NCBI RefSeq assembly: GCF_001187905.1
Contig: NZ_LGIS01000033.1
Span: forward strand, 1 to 64,000
Length of the DNA stretch: 64,000 nucleotides
Source: Pantoea sp. RIT-PI-b
GTDB lineage: Bacteria; Pseudomonadota; Gammaproteobacteria; Enterobacterales; Enterobacteriaceae
Reading direction: 5' to 3'
Shown piece by piece: positions 52,284 through 60,619 of the stretch. Below the pieces are notes generated by a model. It did no database searches. It had not been told where the DNA came from and saw only the letters and a program-made list of their open reading frames with translations. Within the stretch, counting starts at the first letter, position 1. The number at the start of each line of letters is the position of its first letter. The translations under genes were made by a program, and so were the position numbers.

Positions 52284-54779
52284 TTAATTTGCCTTAACCA
52301 AGCTGATAATCATATTGTCGATAACATCAGATGAATTGAGTGATGTTGCTCCAGAAGCATCTGTAATACCGGAAACGACAGAACCATTTGGCATAGTGAT
52401 TTTGTACGCCTTACCAGGTATAGGTTCTTTTGTTAGCGCATTTCTGATAACAAACTTTTCATCAAATGTTGATGGCTCAAACGACTTCATTACGCTCTGC
52501 ATATTCGCCGTACCCGCCTTACTGATGCCCGCGTTTTTAACCAGCAGCTTGCCCGGTCCGCCAATCTCCACGTGGCCGCCTTTCAGCTTTATATAACCGC
52601 CGCCGCAAATCAGCGTCAGCTCATCCTGCGCCGTCACGACCAGCTTCCTGCCGCTCGAAATATGCGTGTCCTCCGTTGACCAGGTCGTCACGTTTCCGCC
52701 CTGCGCCTGCACGTCGATATCGCCCCGGGAAGTGAACAGCTTCGCGCCCCCGCGGCTGTACAGGCTGATTTGTTTGCCTGCCGCCACGGTAAGGTCCTTC
52801 TGCGCGCCGAGGTCCATCTGCTTTGCGGCAGTCAGTATCAGGTTATCCTGCGCCGACAGCTGCATATCCCCGCCGCTCACCAGCGCCACGCCCTGCGGCG
52901 CGCTCCCCACCAGCACCTCCTGCTGCATGTCTTCTATCTTTTTCTGCAGCAGCGCCTGCTGACGCACCACGTCCGCCGCCAGCGCCTGCGCCTGCTGCGC
53001 GCTGGCCGCCAGCGACCGCATTTCAGCCAACGCGGCGGACAGACGCGACAGCACCGGCTGCATCTCCTTCTGCTTACCCCGCGCACCTGCCTGCCCGTCC
53101 GCGCTGATAAACAGCCCTTTGCTGGCGCGGATGGCGCCCCAGCTGTCGGTGCGCAGCTCGAAGCCCTCGCCGCGAGCCTGGCCTTCGCCGTCCACCAGAT
53201 GTCCGAGATTCAGCTGGCTCTTGCCGCCGTACTCGGTGCTGAGCTTGATGTGCTCCTGGCCGCGCGTGTCATCGAGGCGCAGCTTGTTGTTGGCTGGCGT
53301 GCGCAGCACGTTGCGCTTGTAGTTGCGGATGGTGACGTGGTCGGCGCGCGATGAGTCGTGCAGCACCCCGGCGATGTACGGGCGGTCCGGGTTGCCGTGC
53401 TCGAAGCCAATCGCCACCTCGGTGCCCGCCAGCAGCGGCAGGTGCAGGCCATAGGTGTCGCCGGCAAACGGGCGCGCCTGGCGCACCCACAGGCTTTCAT
53501 GCCCGCTTTCCCAGCCCGCGCGGTCAAACAGCATATTGACGCGATAGCGCCCGTCGCGGTCAATGTGCCCGTAGGGGTCGTTGGGGGTGGTGCTGGTGAT
53601 GCGCGCCGGTAAGGTGCCCGCCATCACCGGGTGCGGTGCGGGTTCCGGTCGGTAGCTGTAGCGGCCTTCCGCCGGAAGGCCCCGGAAGGCGGTTTCCATG
53701 CTGCTGTCGCGCGCCGCGCGGCAGACCAGCGAGGTGATAACCACGCCGCTACGAAACACCTCCGCCGCGTTGCTGCCGCTGGCGCGCAACACCACGCCGG
53801 GCATCAGCGTCGCGCTGCTGGATTTGGCGCTCAGCTGCGCCTGCCCGTTGAGATAGCGCTCGTGGCGCAGCCGGGCGTAGAACGCGCCGCTTTCGGTTGC
53901 AGGCGTTGCGCTGTAAACCTCGCCCGCCTGCAGGTAGTTATCCGCCCAGTGATAGGCTTCGCCGTAAGTGGTGTCGTCGCCGCCGGTGACATCGGCCTGC
54001 GCGTTCATGTCGGCGCTGGCGTCGCGGTAGTTGTAGTCGCGGGTGCTAACGGTTTTCTCCACCACCCGGAAGCGGCTCTCCATCGCCCACACCGATTCTA
54101 CGCCGCTGTCGTGCAGGCCGGACGGCGGCACGGCGGGCAGCGTCAGGCCGGTCACGTAGCCTTGCGGGCCGTCGTAAAACTCCACCACGTCGATGTTGAG
54201 GCGCGTGTCGGTGGTGAAGCGGAACCAGATGCCGACCTCCGCCAGCAGGCGCGAGATGAAGCGCAGGTCGTCCTCGTCAAACTGCATCACCTGCTCGCGC
54301 TTCGGGTAGTCGCGGCTGAGGTTAAATACAAAGTCCTGCCCGCGCATGCCGTGGCGGGCGCGCAGGATGGCTTCGACAATCTGCGGCACCGACATGTCCT
54401 GCCAGATGGCGTTCTGACGGGTGCGGGCAAGCAGCGCCAGCCGCGGCTGCAGCGTGATGGCGTAACGCGCTTCGTCGGCCGAGACCCCGAGCGCATCAAA
54501 GCCGGTGACCACGCCCTGCACCACGCGTAGCGGCGCGGCTTTGTGCAGCAGCTCGCTAAGGCTCTGCGAGGAAGGCAGCAGCGTCAGCGACGCCGGTTTC
54601 CGCAGCATCGCTTCGCGGCTGATGTGCTTGTCAGTGCTGGTGAAGATGATGTTCCAGCTGAACGGCGCGCTCAGTGCCTCCGTGCCTTCGAAGCTCAGCA
54701 CGTCCAGCGGTGATGTGCTGTCGGTGACCTTCAGCAGATGATGGCTGTGGCTGAAGGTGATAATGGCCGTATCTGTCAT
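52284..54779 (-). CDS. vgrG: T6SS spike protein VgrG/TssI
   Basis: An 831-residue spike protein. The N-terminal gp27-like part starts MTDTAIITFSHSHHLLKVTD; the gp5 OB-fold region includes HESLWVRQARPFAGD and AIGFEHGNPDRPYIAGVLHD; the DUF2345 beta-helix follows (STEDTHISSGRKLVV, GGGYIKLKGGHVEIGGPG). The final 63 residues (from about 770, after SFEP) form a TTR-like extension (MPNGSVVSGITDASGATSLN), which in other T6SSs binds the cognate lipase. It ends 1 bp before its immunity gene. It is GC-rich until about 52474, then AT-rich, which marks the junction of core and cassette DNA. Confidence 0.93.
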   Translation of the reverse strand: MTDTAIITFSHSHHLLKVTDSTSPLDVLSFEGTEALSAPFSWNIIFTSTDKHISREAMLRKPASLTLLPSSQSLSELLHKAAPLRVVQGVVTGFDALGVSADEARYAITLQPRLALLARTRQNAIWQDMSVPQIVEAILRARHGMRGQDFVFNLSRDYPKREQVMQFDEDDLRFISRLLAEVGIWFRFTTDTRLNIDVVEFYDGPQGYVTGLTLPAVPPSGLHDSGVESVWAMESRFRVVEKTVSTRDYNYRDASADMNAQADVTGGDDTTYGEAYHWADNYLQAGEVYSATPATESGAFYARLRHERYLNGQAQLSAKSSSATLMPGVVLRASGSNAAEVFRSGVVITSLVCRAARDSSMETAFRGLPAEGRYSYRPEPAPHPVMAGTLPARITSTTPNDPYGHIDRDGRYRVNMLFDRAGWESGHESLWVRQARPFAGDTYGLHLPLLAGTEVAIGFEHGNPDRPYIAGVLHDSSRADHVTIRNYKRNVLRTPANNKLRLDDTRGQEHIKLSTEYGGKSQLNLGHLVDGEGQARGEGFELRTDSWGAIRASKGLFISADGQAGARGKQKEMQPVLSRLSAALAEMRSLAASAQQAQALAADVVRQQALLQKKIEDMQQEVLVGSAPQGVALVSGGDMQLSAQDNLILTAAKQMDLGAQKDLTVAAGKQISLYSRGGAKLFTSRGDIDVQAQGGNVTTWSTEDTHISSGRKLVVTAQDELTLICGGGYIKLKGGHVEIGGPGKLLVKNAGISKAGTANMQSVMKSFEPSTFDEKFVIRNALTKEPIPGKAYKITMPNGSVVSGITDASGATSLNSSDVIDNMIISLVKAN

Positions 54780-54822
54780 GGTGAAATCCTTTTGTTGCCG
54801 CGTACAGAAAACCGTCGTTCAC

Positions 54823-57423
54823 TCAGAACGTAAAGGTCACATCGCCTTCTTCACTGGTGTCCAGCGTCAGGCTGTCGCTTAAGGTGCCGCTGGCGCGGCG
54901 CTGCAAAATCATCTGGCTCAGCACCGGCAGGATTTGCTGATTGAGCAGGCTGTCGACGTTGCGCGCGCCGGTGTCTGGTAGGAGGCAGGCGTCGGTGAGC
55001 ATGTCGTACAGACCTTCGCCGATGGTGGTGCGGATGCCATAATGGCGTTGCAGCCGCTGGCTGACCTGCTTCAGCTTCATTTCCACGATGATGCGCATTG
55101 CGTCGCGCGCCAGCGGACGGTAAATCACCGTCTGGAAGCGCGCCAGCAGCGCGGGCTGGAAGTGGTCGCGCAGTATCGGGCGCAGGCACTCCTGCAGGTC
55201 GGATTCGGTGGCGTCCGGCGTTTCGTCCAGCAGTTGCATCAGATGGTCGCTGCCGAGGTTCGAGGTCATTAGGATTACCGTGTTGCGGAAGTCGATTTCG
55301 CGCCCTTCGCCGTCGCGCATAAAGCCACGGTCAAACACCTGATAAAACAGGTTGATGACGTCGCGGTGCGCTTTTTCCACTTCGTCGAGCAGCACCACGC
55401 TGTACGGGCGCTTGCGCACCGCTTCGGTGAGGATGCCGCCCTGGCCGTAGCCAACGTAGCCCGGCGGCGAGCCTTTCAGCTGGGAAACGGTGTGCGCTTC
55501 CTGGTATTCGCTGAGGTTGATGGTGATTAACGACTTCTCGCCGCCGTACAGCAAATCGGCCAGCGCCAGCGCGGTTTCGGTTTTGCCGGTGCCGCTGGTG
55601 CCGACCAGCAGGAACACGCCCTGCGGGCCGTTTTCCGAAGTGAGGCCGGTTTTGGCGGCGCGCAGGCGCTGGGCGATGGCGCTGAGTGCGGCGTCCTGAC
55701 CGACCACACGCGTGGCGAGCAGGCTTTCCAGCGTCAGCAGCTCCGCCTGCTCGTCCTTCATTAATGAAGAGAGCGGTACGCCGGTCCAGTCGGCAATCAC
55801 GCCCGCCACGATGCGCGCGTCGACGTCAGCGGTCAGCAGCGGCTCGCCGGGCTGCAGCGCGTCGAGGTCGGTCTGGAGCTGTGCGATGGCGCTGCGCTGG
55901 CTGGCGTCTTTGCGCCCTTCCAGCAGCTGCTGCATCAGCGACTGCACAATGCCGTAGCGCTGCTCCAGCACCTCCAGCTCTTCATCGGTTACCGTAATCA
56001 GGGCGACGATTTCGGCAAGCCGCTCCTGCGGGATGGCGCCGCCGAGCGCTTCATCGTCAAGGATGGCGCGCTGCTCAATGTTCAGCGCATCAAGTTTCGC
56101 CCTTAAGCGGGTAATGGCCTCCGGCGTGGTGTCCTGGCTCATGCGCACGCGCGCGGCGGCGGTGTCGAGAAGGTCAACCGCCTTGTCCGGCAGCTGGCGT
56201 CCGGTGAGGTAGCGGCGCGACAGCGTGACGGCGGCGCGCACCGCCGCATCGGTGATGTGCACGCCGTGATGTTCGGCGTAGCGGGATTTGAGTCCGCGCA
56301 GCATCAGGCACGCGGTGTCGTCGTCCGGCTCATCAACTTTGACCATCTGGAAACGGCGCTCCAGCGCGGCGTCCTTCTCGAAATACTGTTTGTATTCGCT
56401 CCAGGTGGTGGCCGCGATGGTACGCAGCTCGCCGCGCGCCAGCGCCGGCTTCAGCAGGTTGGCCGCGTCCGCGCCGCCCGCTGCATTGCCCGCGCCGATG
56501 ATGGTGTGCGCCTCGTCGATAAACAGCAGCACAGGATGCGGTGCGCTCTGCACCTCGGTGATGATGTTTTTCAGGCGCTGCTCGAACTCGCCCTTCACCC
56601 CCGCGCCGGCCTGCAGCATACCGAGATCCAGCGTATGCACGCTGACCGGCTTGAGGCTGTCCGGCACGTTACCTTCAACAATGCGCAGCGCCAGCCCTTC
56701 CACCAGCGCGGTTTTACCCACGCCCGGCTCGCCGACCAGAATCGGGTTGTTTTTGCGGCGACGCGACAGGATATCGACCATCTGGCGGATTTCGTTGTCG
56801 CGGCCAAATACCGGGTCGATTTTGCCGCTGCGCGCGTCAGCGGTGACGTCGCGGGTGAAGCGTGCAAGGGCTTCGGTGATTGGGGTTTCGGTTTCACGTG
56901 CCGCGGTTTGTTCGAGGCTGCTGACGGGCATCTCCAGCTGTTCCGCTTCCGCACGCTCATCGGACTGCGCTTCCAGCATCGGCTGTAAACGCTCAAGCTG
57001 GCTCATGCGTAGACTGAGCAGCGGCCACAGCCCTTCGCAGCGCACCAGCGACGGCTGTTCGGCCAGCGCCATCAGCAGATGGATGCTGCGGATTTGTGGG
57101 GCGTTATCGGAAGCCGACGCCATCAGCCACGCCTGCTTCAGCAATGCTTCGAGCGAAGCGGAGAGCAGCGGACGCCCGCGAACCGCGCGCGGCTGACGGT
57201 CGAGAAACACCAGTAAATCCTGCCAAATGGTGTCCATATCCCACTCGTAGCGTCGCGCGATGACGGTGATGTCACCCTCGCCCTGCTCCAGTAGTTTGAG
57301 CAGCCAGTGTTCCGGCTGGATTTCGGTGTGTGCGCGGGTCTGGCACAGCGACGCGGCAGCCTCCAGCGCCTGCGCACAGAACGGGTTAAGACGACGCAGC
57401 AAGGCGGCTGACTGACTATCCAT
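54823..57423 (-). CDS. clpV: T6SS AAA+ ATPase ClpV/TssH
   Basis: An 866-residue ClpB-family unfoldase that disassembles contracted sheath. The N-terminal domain that recognises TssC begins LLRRLNPFCAQALEAAA. Two AAA+ modules carry Walker A motifs GEPGVGKTALVEG and GTSGTGKTETALAL, with Walker B regions LLFIDEAHTIIG and VVLLDEVEKAH. The length is normal for ClpV. It stands 43 bp upstream of vgrG and is separated from hcp by about 330 bp of repeats. Its last codons are duplicated at 48760-48791. Confidence 0.95.
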   Translation of the reverse strand: MDSQSAALLRRLNPFCAQALEAAASLCQTRAHTEIQPEHWLLKLLEQGEGDITVIARRYEWDMDTIWQDLLVFLDRQPRAVRGRPLLSASLEALLKQAWLMASASDNAPQIRSIHLLMALAEQPSLVRCEGLWPLLSLRMSQLERLQPMLEAQSDERAEAEQLEMPVSSLEQTAARETETPITEALARFTRDVTADARSGKIDPVFGRDNEIRQMVDILSRRRKNNPILVGEPGVGKTALVEGLALRIVEGNVPDSLKPVSVHTLDLGMLQAGAGVKGEFEQRLKNIITEVQSAPHPVLLFIDEAHTIIGAGNAAGGADAANLLKPALARGELRTIAATTWSEYKQYFEKDAALERRFQMVKVDEPDDDTACLMLRGLKSRYAEHHGVHITDAAVRAAVTLSRRYLTGRQLPDKAVDLLDTAAARVRMSQDTTPEAITRLRAKLDALNIEQRAILDDEALGGAIPQERLAEIVALITVTDEELEVLEQRYGIVQSLMQQLLEGRKDASQRSAIAQLQTDLDALQPGEPLLTADVDARIVAGVIADWTGVPLSSLMKDEQAELLTLESLLATRVVGQDAALSAIAQRLRAAKTGLTSENGPQGVFLLVGTSGTGKTETALALADLLYGGEKSLITINLSEYQEAHTVSQLKGSPPGYVGYGQGGILTEAVRKRPYSVVLLDEVEKAHRDVINLFYQVFDRGFMRDGEGREIDFRNTVILMTSNLGSDHLMQLLDETPDATESDLQECLRPILRDHFQPALLARFQTVIYRPLARDAMRIIVEMKLKQVSQRLQRHYGIRTTIGEGLYDMLTDACLLPDTGARNVDSLLNQQILPVLSQMILQRRASGTLSDSLTLDTSEEGDVTFTF

Positions 57424-57567
57424 AGCAAAGTTCTCCTGGTTGGGGGCACGCTACCGCCCCTCGCCGTGAACCGAAGCGCATAAGGTCAGCAGGTCTGATG
57501 TGGAAATGACTTGTGGTTTCACCCGTCGAAGATGAAATCACCAGGCATCTGGCGTGGTGGGTATTAA

Positions 57568-57626
57568 GGTCGCCATAAATGGCGACCCTACGATCCGGCG
57601 GGTGTAAAAATCTCCGCCCGGCGGAG
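57568..57626. repeat. Tandem palindromic hairpins between clpV and hcp
   Basis: GGTCGCCAT-AA-ATGGCGACC (57568-57587) is a perfect palindrome, and CTCCGCC-C-GGCGGAG (57612-57626) follows. Together with the next element they fill the gap 57424-57754, which holds no gene. They could attenuate transcription after hcp. Confidence 0.6.
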
Positions 57627-57649
57627 GGATTACGCTAAATAGTTCGTGT

Positions 57650-57750
57650 CGCAGGAAGGCGGCAAGCGAGTGCAGCCCCGGGAGCTTACATAAGTAAGTG
57701 ACCGGGGTGCGCGAGCGCAGCCAACGCACCTGCGGCGCGAAATATGACGC
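57650..57750. repeat. Enterobacterial intergenic repeat (hairpin-forming)
   Basis: This stretch contains the CCCGGGAGCTTAC - AAGTAAGTGACCGGGG hairpin and the flanking AGCGCAGCCAACGCACCTGC segment, which from memory recur between genes in many enterobacterial genomes. It lies directly downstream of hcp. Confidence 0.55.
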
Positions 57751-57754
57751 GTAA

Positions 57755-58246
57755 TCAGGCGGTGGCGCGTTCGTTCCACGAATCCGAGTGAATAATGTTG
57801 CCGTCTTTATAGGTCCAGGTGATTTTTTCGTAGCGCAGCTCAATCTGCTCCAGATGGTTGTGCTTCTCTTTCGACGGGTCTTTGACGTCATGCATGATCG
57901 GATTGACCTTCACCACCTTCACGTTCTCCAGCTTAGTGTTGAAGTACTCCACTTCCTGACCGGCATCGCTGATGCGGTACCATTTGAACTCCGCCGACTT
58001 CAGCGTCTGGCCGGTGGTGACCGCTTTATAGAGATACGGGCTGGATGAGTCGATTTCCTTGGTGAACAGGAACGGCGTGTGAATGCGCGTGCCGGTCAGC
58101 TTGCCGGTGTTGTTGTCGGTCGGGATGTACAGGTTGTGCTGTTGCGCCACCACCTCAATGCTGCCCTCACGGTCCTGCACGTCCACCGATCCCTTGATGT
58201 CCGCACCGCCGTCGTCCTTCAGCCACAGATAAACCGGAATTGCCAT
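57755..58246 (-). CDS. hcp: T6SS tube protein Hcp/TssD
   Basis: A 163-residue tube protein starting MAIPVYLWLKDDGGADIKGS. Hcp blocks are IHTPFLFTKEIDSSSPYLYK and the terminal WTYKDGNIIHSDSWNERATA. The open frame extends far upstream into the OmpA-like gene, but the ATG at 58246 with AAGGAG eight bases before it gives the standard length. It starts 4 bp after the OmpA-like gene, and the hairpins behind it suggest that hcp is the most abundant message of the locus. Confidence 0.95.
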   Translation of the reverse strand: MAIPVYLWLKDDGGADIKGSVDVQDREGSIEVVAQQHNLYIPTDNNTGKLTGTRIHTPFLFTKEIDSSSPYLYKAVTTGQTLKSAEFKWYRISDAGQEVEYFNTKLENVKVVKVNPIMHDVKDPSKEKHNHLEQIELRYEKITWTYKDGNIIHSDSWNERATA

Positions 58247-58250
58247 GTTG

Positions 58251-59948
58251 TTACTCCTTTTCTTCATGATTGCCGTCACCATCCTGTGATGACGGAGGGA
58301 TTGCGTCCGCTGCCTGGCAGGCGTCGGCCTGCGGCACCAGACTGATTTCAACGCGCCGGTTGGCCGCGCGGCCTTCGGTGGTATCGTTGGACGCCATTGG
58401 GCGACTCTGGCCAAAGCCCTGCACCGCGAAACAGCTTTCATCCACATCACCGGTATCACGCATCCAGTCGCGTACCGCTTCCGCGCGCTTCAGCGACAGA
58501 CGCTGATTCAGCGCCGGATTGCCGGTATCGTCGGTATAACCCGCGACCACAATCAGCCAGCCCGCGCGCGCTTTGATGTTGACCAGCGCGTTCACCATCA
58601 CTTTGGTCGAGTCCGTTTTCAGATCGGATTTGCCGGAATCGAACAGCGACATCGCATCCAGACGCACCAGCGTCGGCTGCGGTTTGGGCTTCGGTGCCGG
58701 TTTAGGTTCAGGCTTAGGTTCAGGAACCCATGAACTGATAGCGTGCAGCACCGGCAGACGCAGATGACCGCCCTGATACAGTCCCAGCCCCAGGCGCAGC
58801 GGCACGCCCTGACGCGCATAGTTATCAAGCTGGCTGGCGTCCTCGCGCAGCACCTGCACAGCAGCAAGCTTCGGCGCGTAATCCGTCACAGCAATGCGGT
58901 GGTAGTGTTCGAGGTCGAATACAATGCGCCGGATCAGCGACTGGTTATTCCAGGCCACCGCACAGAGTGCAATGACAGCGGCAACGGCGAAGGCCGTGAT
59001 CGCCCTGTGCAACGCACGGATGACTGGCGTCACGCCACGGCCTTCTGGAAGCAGCGGAAGGATAAAGTCAGGCAGGATGACGGCTGTATTCGCTGCGGCA
59101 CCGGCGCTGCGGATGGTGGTGTGCTGCCACAGCCAGGCGCACCACAGAGAGTCATTGCCAGTGCCAGGTGTAGCGGGTTGCAGCTGCAACACATATGCGG
59201 CGGGTATCACGGCGGCGACATCACTGTGTGCCTCCGACAGCACGCGCAGCACATGCTGGCGCGTCCACGCATCCAGCGAGTTGAGCAGGACCTGCTGCTG
59301 CATCGCCACGCTGCCACCCGACTGCAGCCATTCGCTGGTGCCACGCGGCGCGGCGTCATCCAGCCAGATTTGTGGGCTGTTTCCCGCCAGCTGCACCTGC
59401 CAAAGCGGTGCAGCACACTGCGTCGTCTCGCCGGCAACACCGACATTAAGCAGTAGCGGCAGGGACTGGCGGGTTTCACGGCGCAGCAGCGCGATTTGCC
59501 AGCGCAGAGCAAACAGCGCATTTTCCAGCACTGCGCTGTCCTGCTGTTGCTGTGGACTGATAATGAGGCAGATGGAAATCTGGCGGCCCCAGTCAGGGCG
59601 TTGCTGCAGCAGCTGGCGCACGCTGTGTTGCAGTTCGCTGCTGTCTTTCACGCGAATAAAACAACCCTGCGGCAGCACGCGTACCGCTTCCTCGTCCGAC
59701 AGGCCACTTGCATCGCAGCACAGCACCACCGGCTGCCGATAAGCTGCATCGGGTAAATCAGTCCATTCCTGACTCACTACCTGCCTGCGGCGGCGCAGCA
59801 CTCTGAACGTTACCGTGCCAGCAACCAGCAGTATCGCCAGCAGCACGAGAAAATCGCTGCTGCGCGCAAAGCTTAGAAACTGCGTGCACAACACCGCTGC
59901 AAGCAGCCAGATCCAGAGCACCAGCAGGCGGGGAAGCAGCGGCTTCAT
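58251..59948 (-). CDS. T6SS-associated OmpA-family membrane protein
   Basis: A 565-residue protein with two N-terminal helices (LLVLWIWLLAAVLCTQFLSF; FLVLLAILLVAGTVTFRVL), a cytosolic or periplasmic middle region, another hydrophobic segment (AITAFAVAAVIALCAVAW), a Lys-Pro-rich linker (PEPKPEPKPAPKPKPQP), and a C-terminal OmpA-like peptidoglycan-binding domain (VVAGYTDDTGNPALNQRLSL, then GFGQSRPMASN). In many T6SSs this OmpA domain is fused to TssL; here it is separate and overlaps tssL by four bases (ATGA). It probably anchors the membrane complex to the cell wall. Confidence 0.88.
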   Translation of the reverse strand: MKPLLPRLLVLWIWLLAAVLCTQFLSFARSSDFLVLLAILLVAGTVTFRVLRRRRQVVSQEWTDLPDAAYRQPVVLCCDASGLSDEEAVRVLPQGCFIRVKDSSELQHSVRQLLQQRPDWGRQISICLIISPQQQQDSAVLENALFALRWQIALLRRETRQSLPLLLNVGVAGETTQCAAPLWQVQLAGNSPQIWLDDAAPRGTSEWLQSGGSVAMQQQVLLNSLDAWTRQHVLRVLSEAHSDVAAVIPAAYVLQLQPATPGTGNDSLWCAWLWQHTTIRSAGAAANTAVILPDFILPLLPEGRGVTPVIRALHRAITAFAVAAVIALCAVAWNNQSLIRRIVFDLEHYHRIAVTDYAPKLAAVQVLREDASQLDNYARQGVPLRLGLGLYQGGHLRLPVLHAISSWVPEPKPEPKPAPKPKPQPTLVRLDAMSLFDSGKSDLKTDSTKVMVNALVNIKARAGWLIVVAGYTDDTGNPALNQRLSLKRAEAVRDWMRDTGDVDESCFAVQGFGQSRPMASNDTTEGRAANRRVEISLVPQADACQAADAIPPSSQDGDGNHEEKE

Positions 59949-60619
59949 CCTTTAACTCCGGGCAGCAGCGTCGTGATGAGGTGATCGAGCCAGTGATTCA
60001 GTCCCCACCATAGCGCGGCCAGCAGCAGCGCGGTCAGGCCAAGACGTGCGGGCCAGCTACTGAGCCAGCCCGCGCGCAGCCCACCGCTTGCCAGCGATAA
60101 CAACGGCGCATCCGCCGCTCGCATGAAAGGGGGGACGCGTTTAGTCAGCGCGCTCATCAGTTGCTGGCGTGCGGGCGTATCAGCAGACACATAACCGCCA
60201 AGAAATCCCAGCATCATCACGCGATGAAAGCAGGTCAGCACCCTCTCGTCGGCTTCCGGCTGTGCGAGAACCTGCTGCATGCGATCGCACAGTGTTTCAC
60301 CCGCGTCCATGGTTTGCAAAAAATGGCCCTGCAGCGGCATGTGATACCACTGCAGGCAGGCATCATCCTGCACGCCGCGCCCTTTCACCGCCTCATCCAG
60401 CAGTGCGCACTGCGCCAGCAGAATGTCCTGACAGCTCTCGCGGCTGACGCCCGCGTCACGCAGCCCCAGCTGCACCCGCTCCGCATCAGCGACGCAGCGC
60501 TGCCACAGCGCCAGCCCTTCACCGTCGGCAAATTCCGGGCCGTGTCGCAGGCTGATCACCTGCAGCCAGGTGTTTTGCAGCAGCGCATCAATATCGATAT
60601 TTTTTGCTTCAGCACTCAT
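59945..60619 (-). CDS. tssL: T6SS inner-membrane protein TssL (DotU-like)
   Basis: A 224-residue protein with a cytosolic helical domain (LLAQCALLDEAVKGRGVQDD, the DotU signature region; FHRVMMLGFLGGYV) and one C-terminal helix (LGLTALLLAALWWGLNHWL). It lacks the OmpA domain, which is supplied by the next gene. TssL joins TssM and TssJ in the trans-envelope complex. Four-base overlaps link it to tssK upstream and to the OmpA-like gene downstream. Confidence 0.92.
   Translation of the reverse strand: MSAEAKNIDIDALLQNTWLQVISLRHGPEFADGEGLALWQRCVADAERVQLGLRDAGVSRESCQDILLAQCALLDEAVKGRGVQDDACLQWYHMPLQGHFLQTMDAGETLCDRMQQVLAQPEADERVLTCFHRVMMLGFLGGYVSADTPARQQLMSALTKRVPPFMRAADAPLLSLASGGLRAGWLSSWPARLGLTALLLAALWWGLNHWLDHLITTLLPGVKG

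Noticed and set aside
47491..53600. Duplication of vgrG segments as an insertion sequence or transposon
   Set aside because: No transposase, terminal inverted repeats or target-site duplication seen; homologous recombination explains it better.
53631..54530. 299-codon plus-strand frame antisense to vgrG
   Set aside because: GC-rich antisense shadow with His/Arg/Ala-biased composition; the minus-strand vgrG is clearly the coding frame.
56257..57196. Long plus-strand frames antisense to clpV
   Set aside because: Antisense shadows in high-GC DNA; ClpV motifs are intact on the minus strand.
58247..58459. Extended Hcp N-terminus of 71 residues
   Set aside because: Lies in a shadow frame of the OmpA-like gene; the ATG at 58246 has the ribosome binding site and the family N-terminus.
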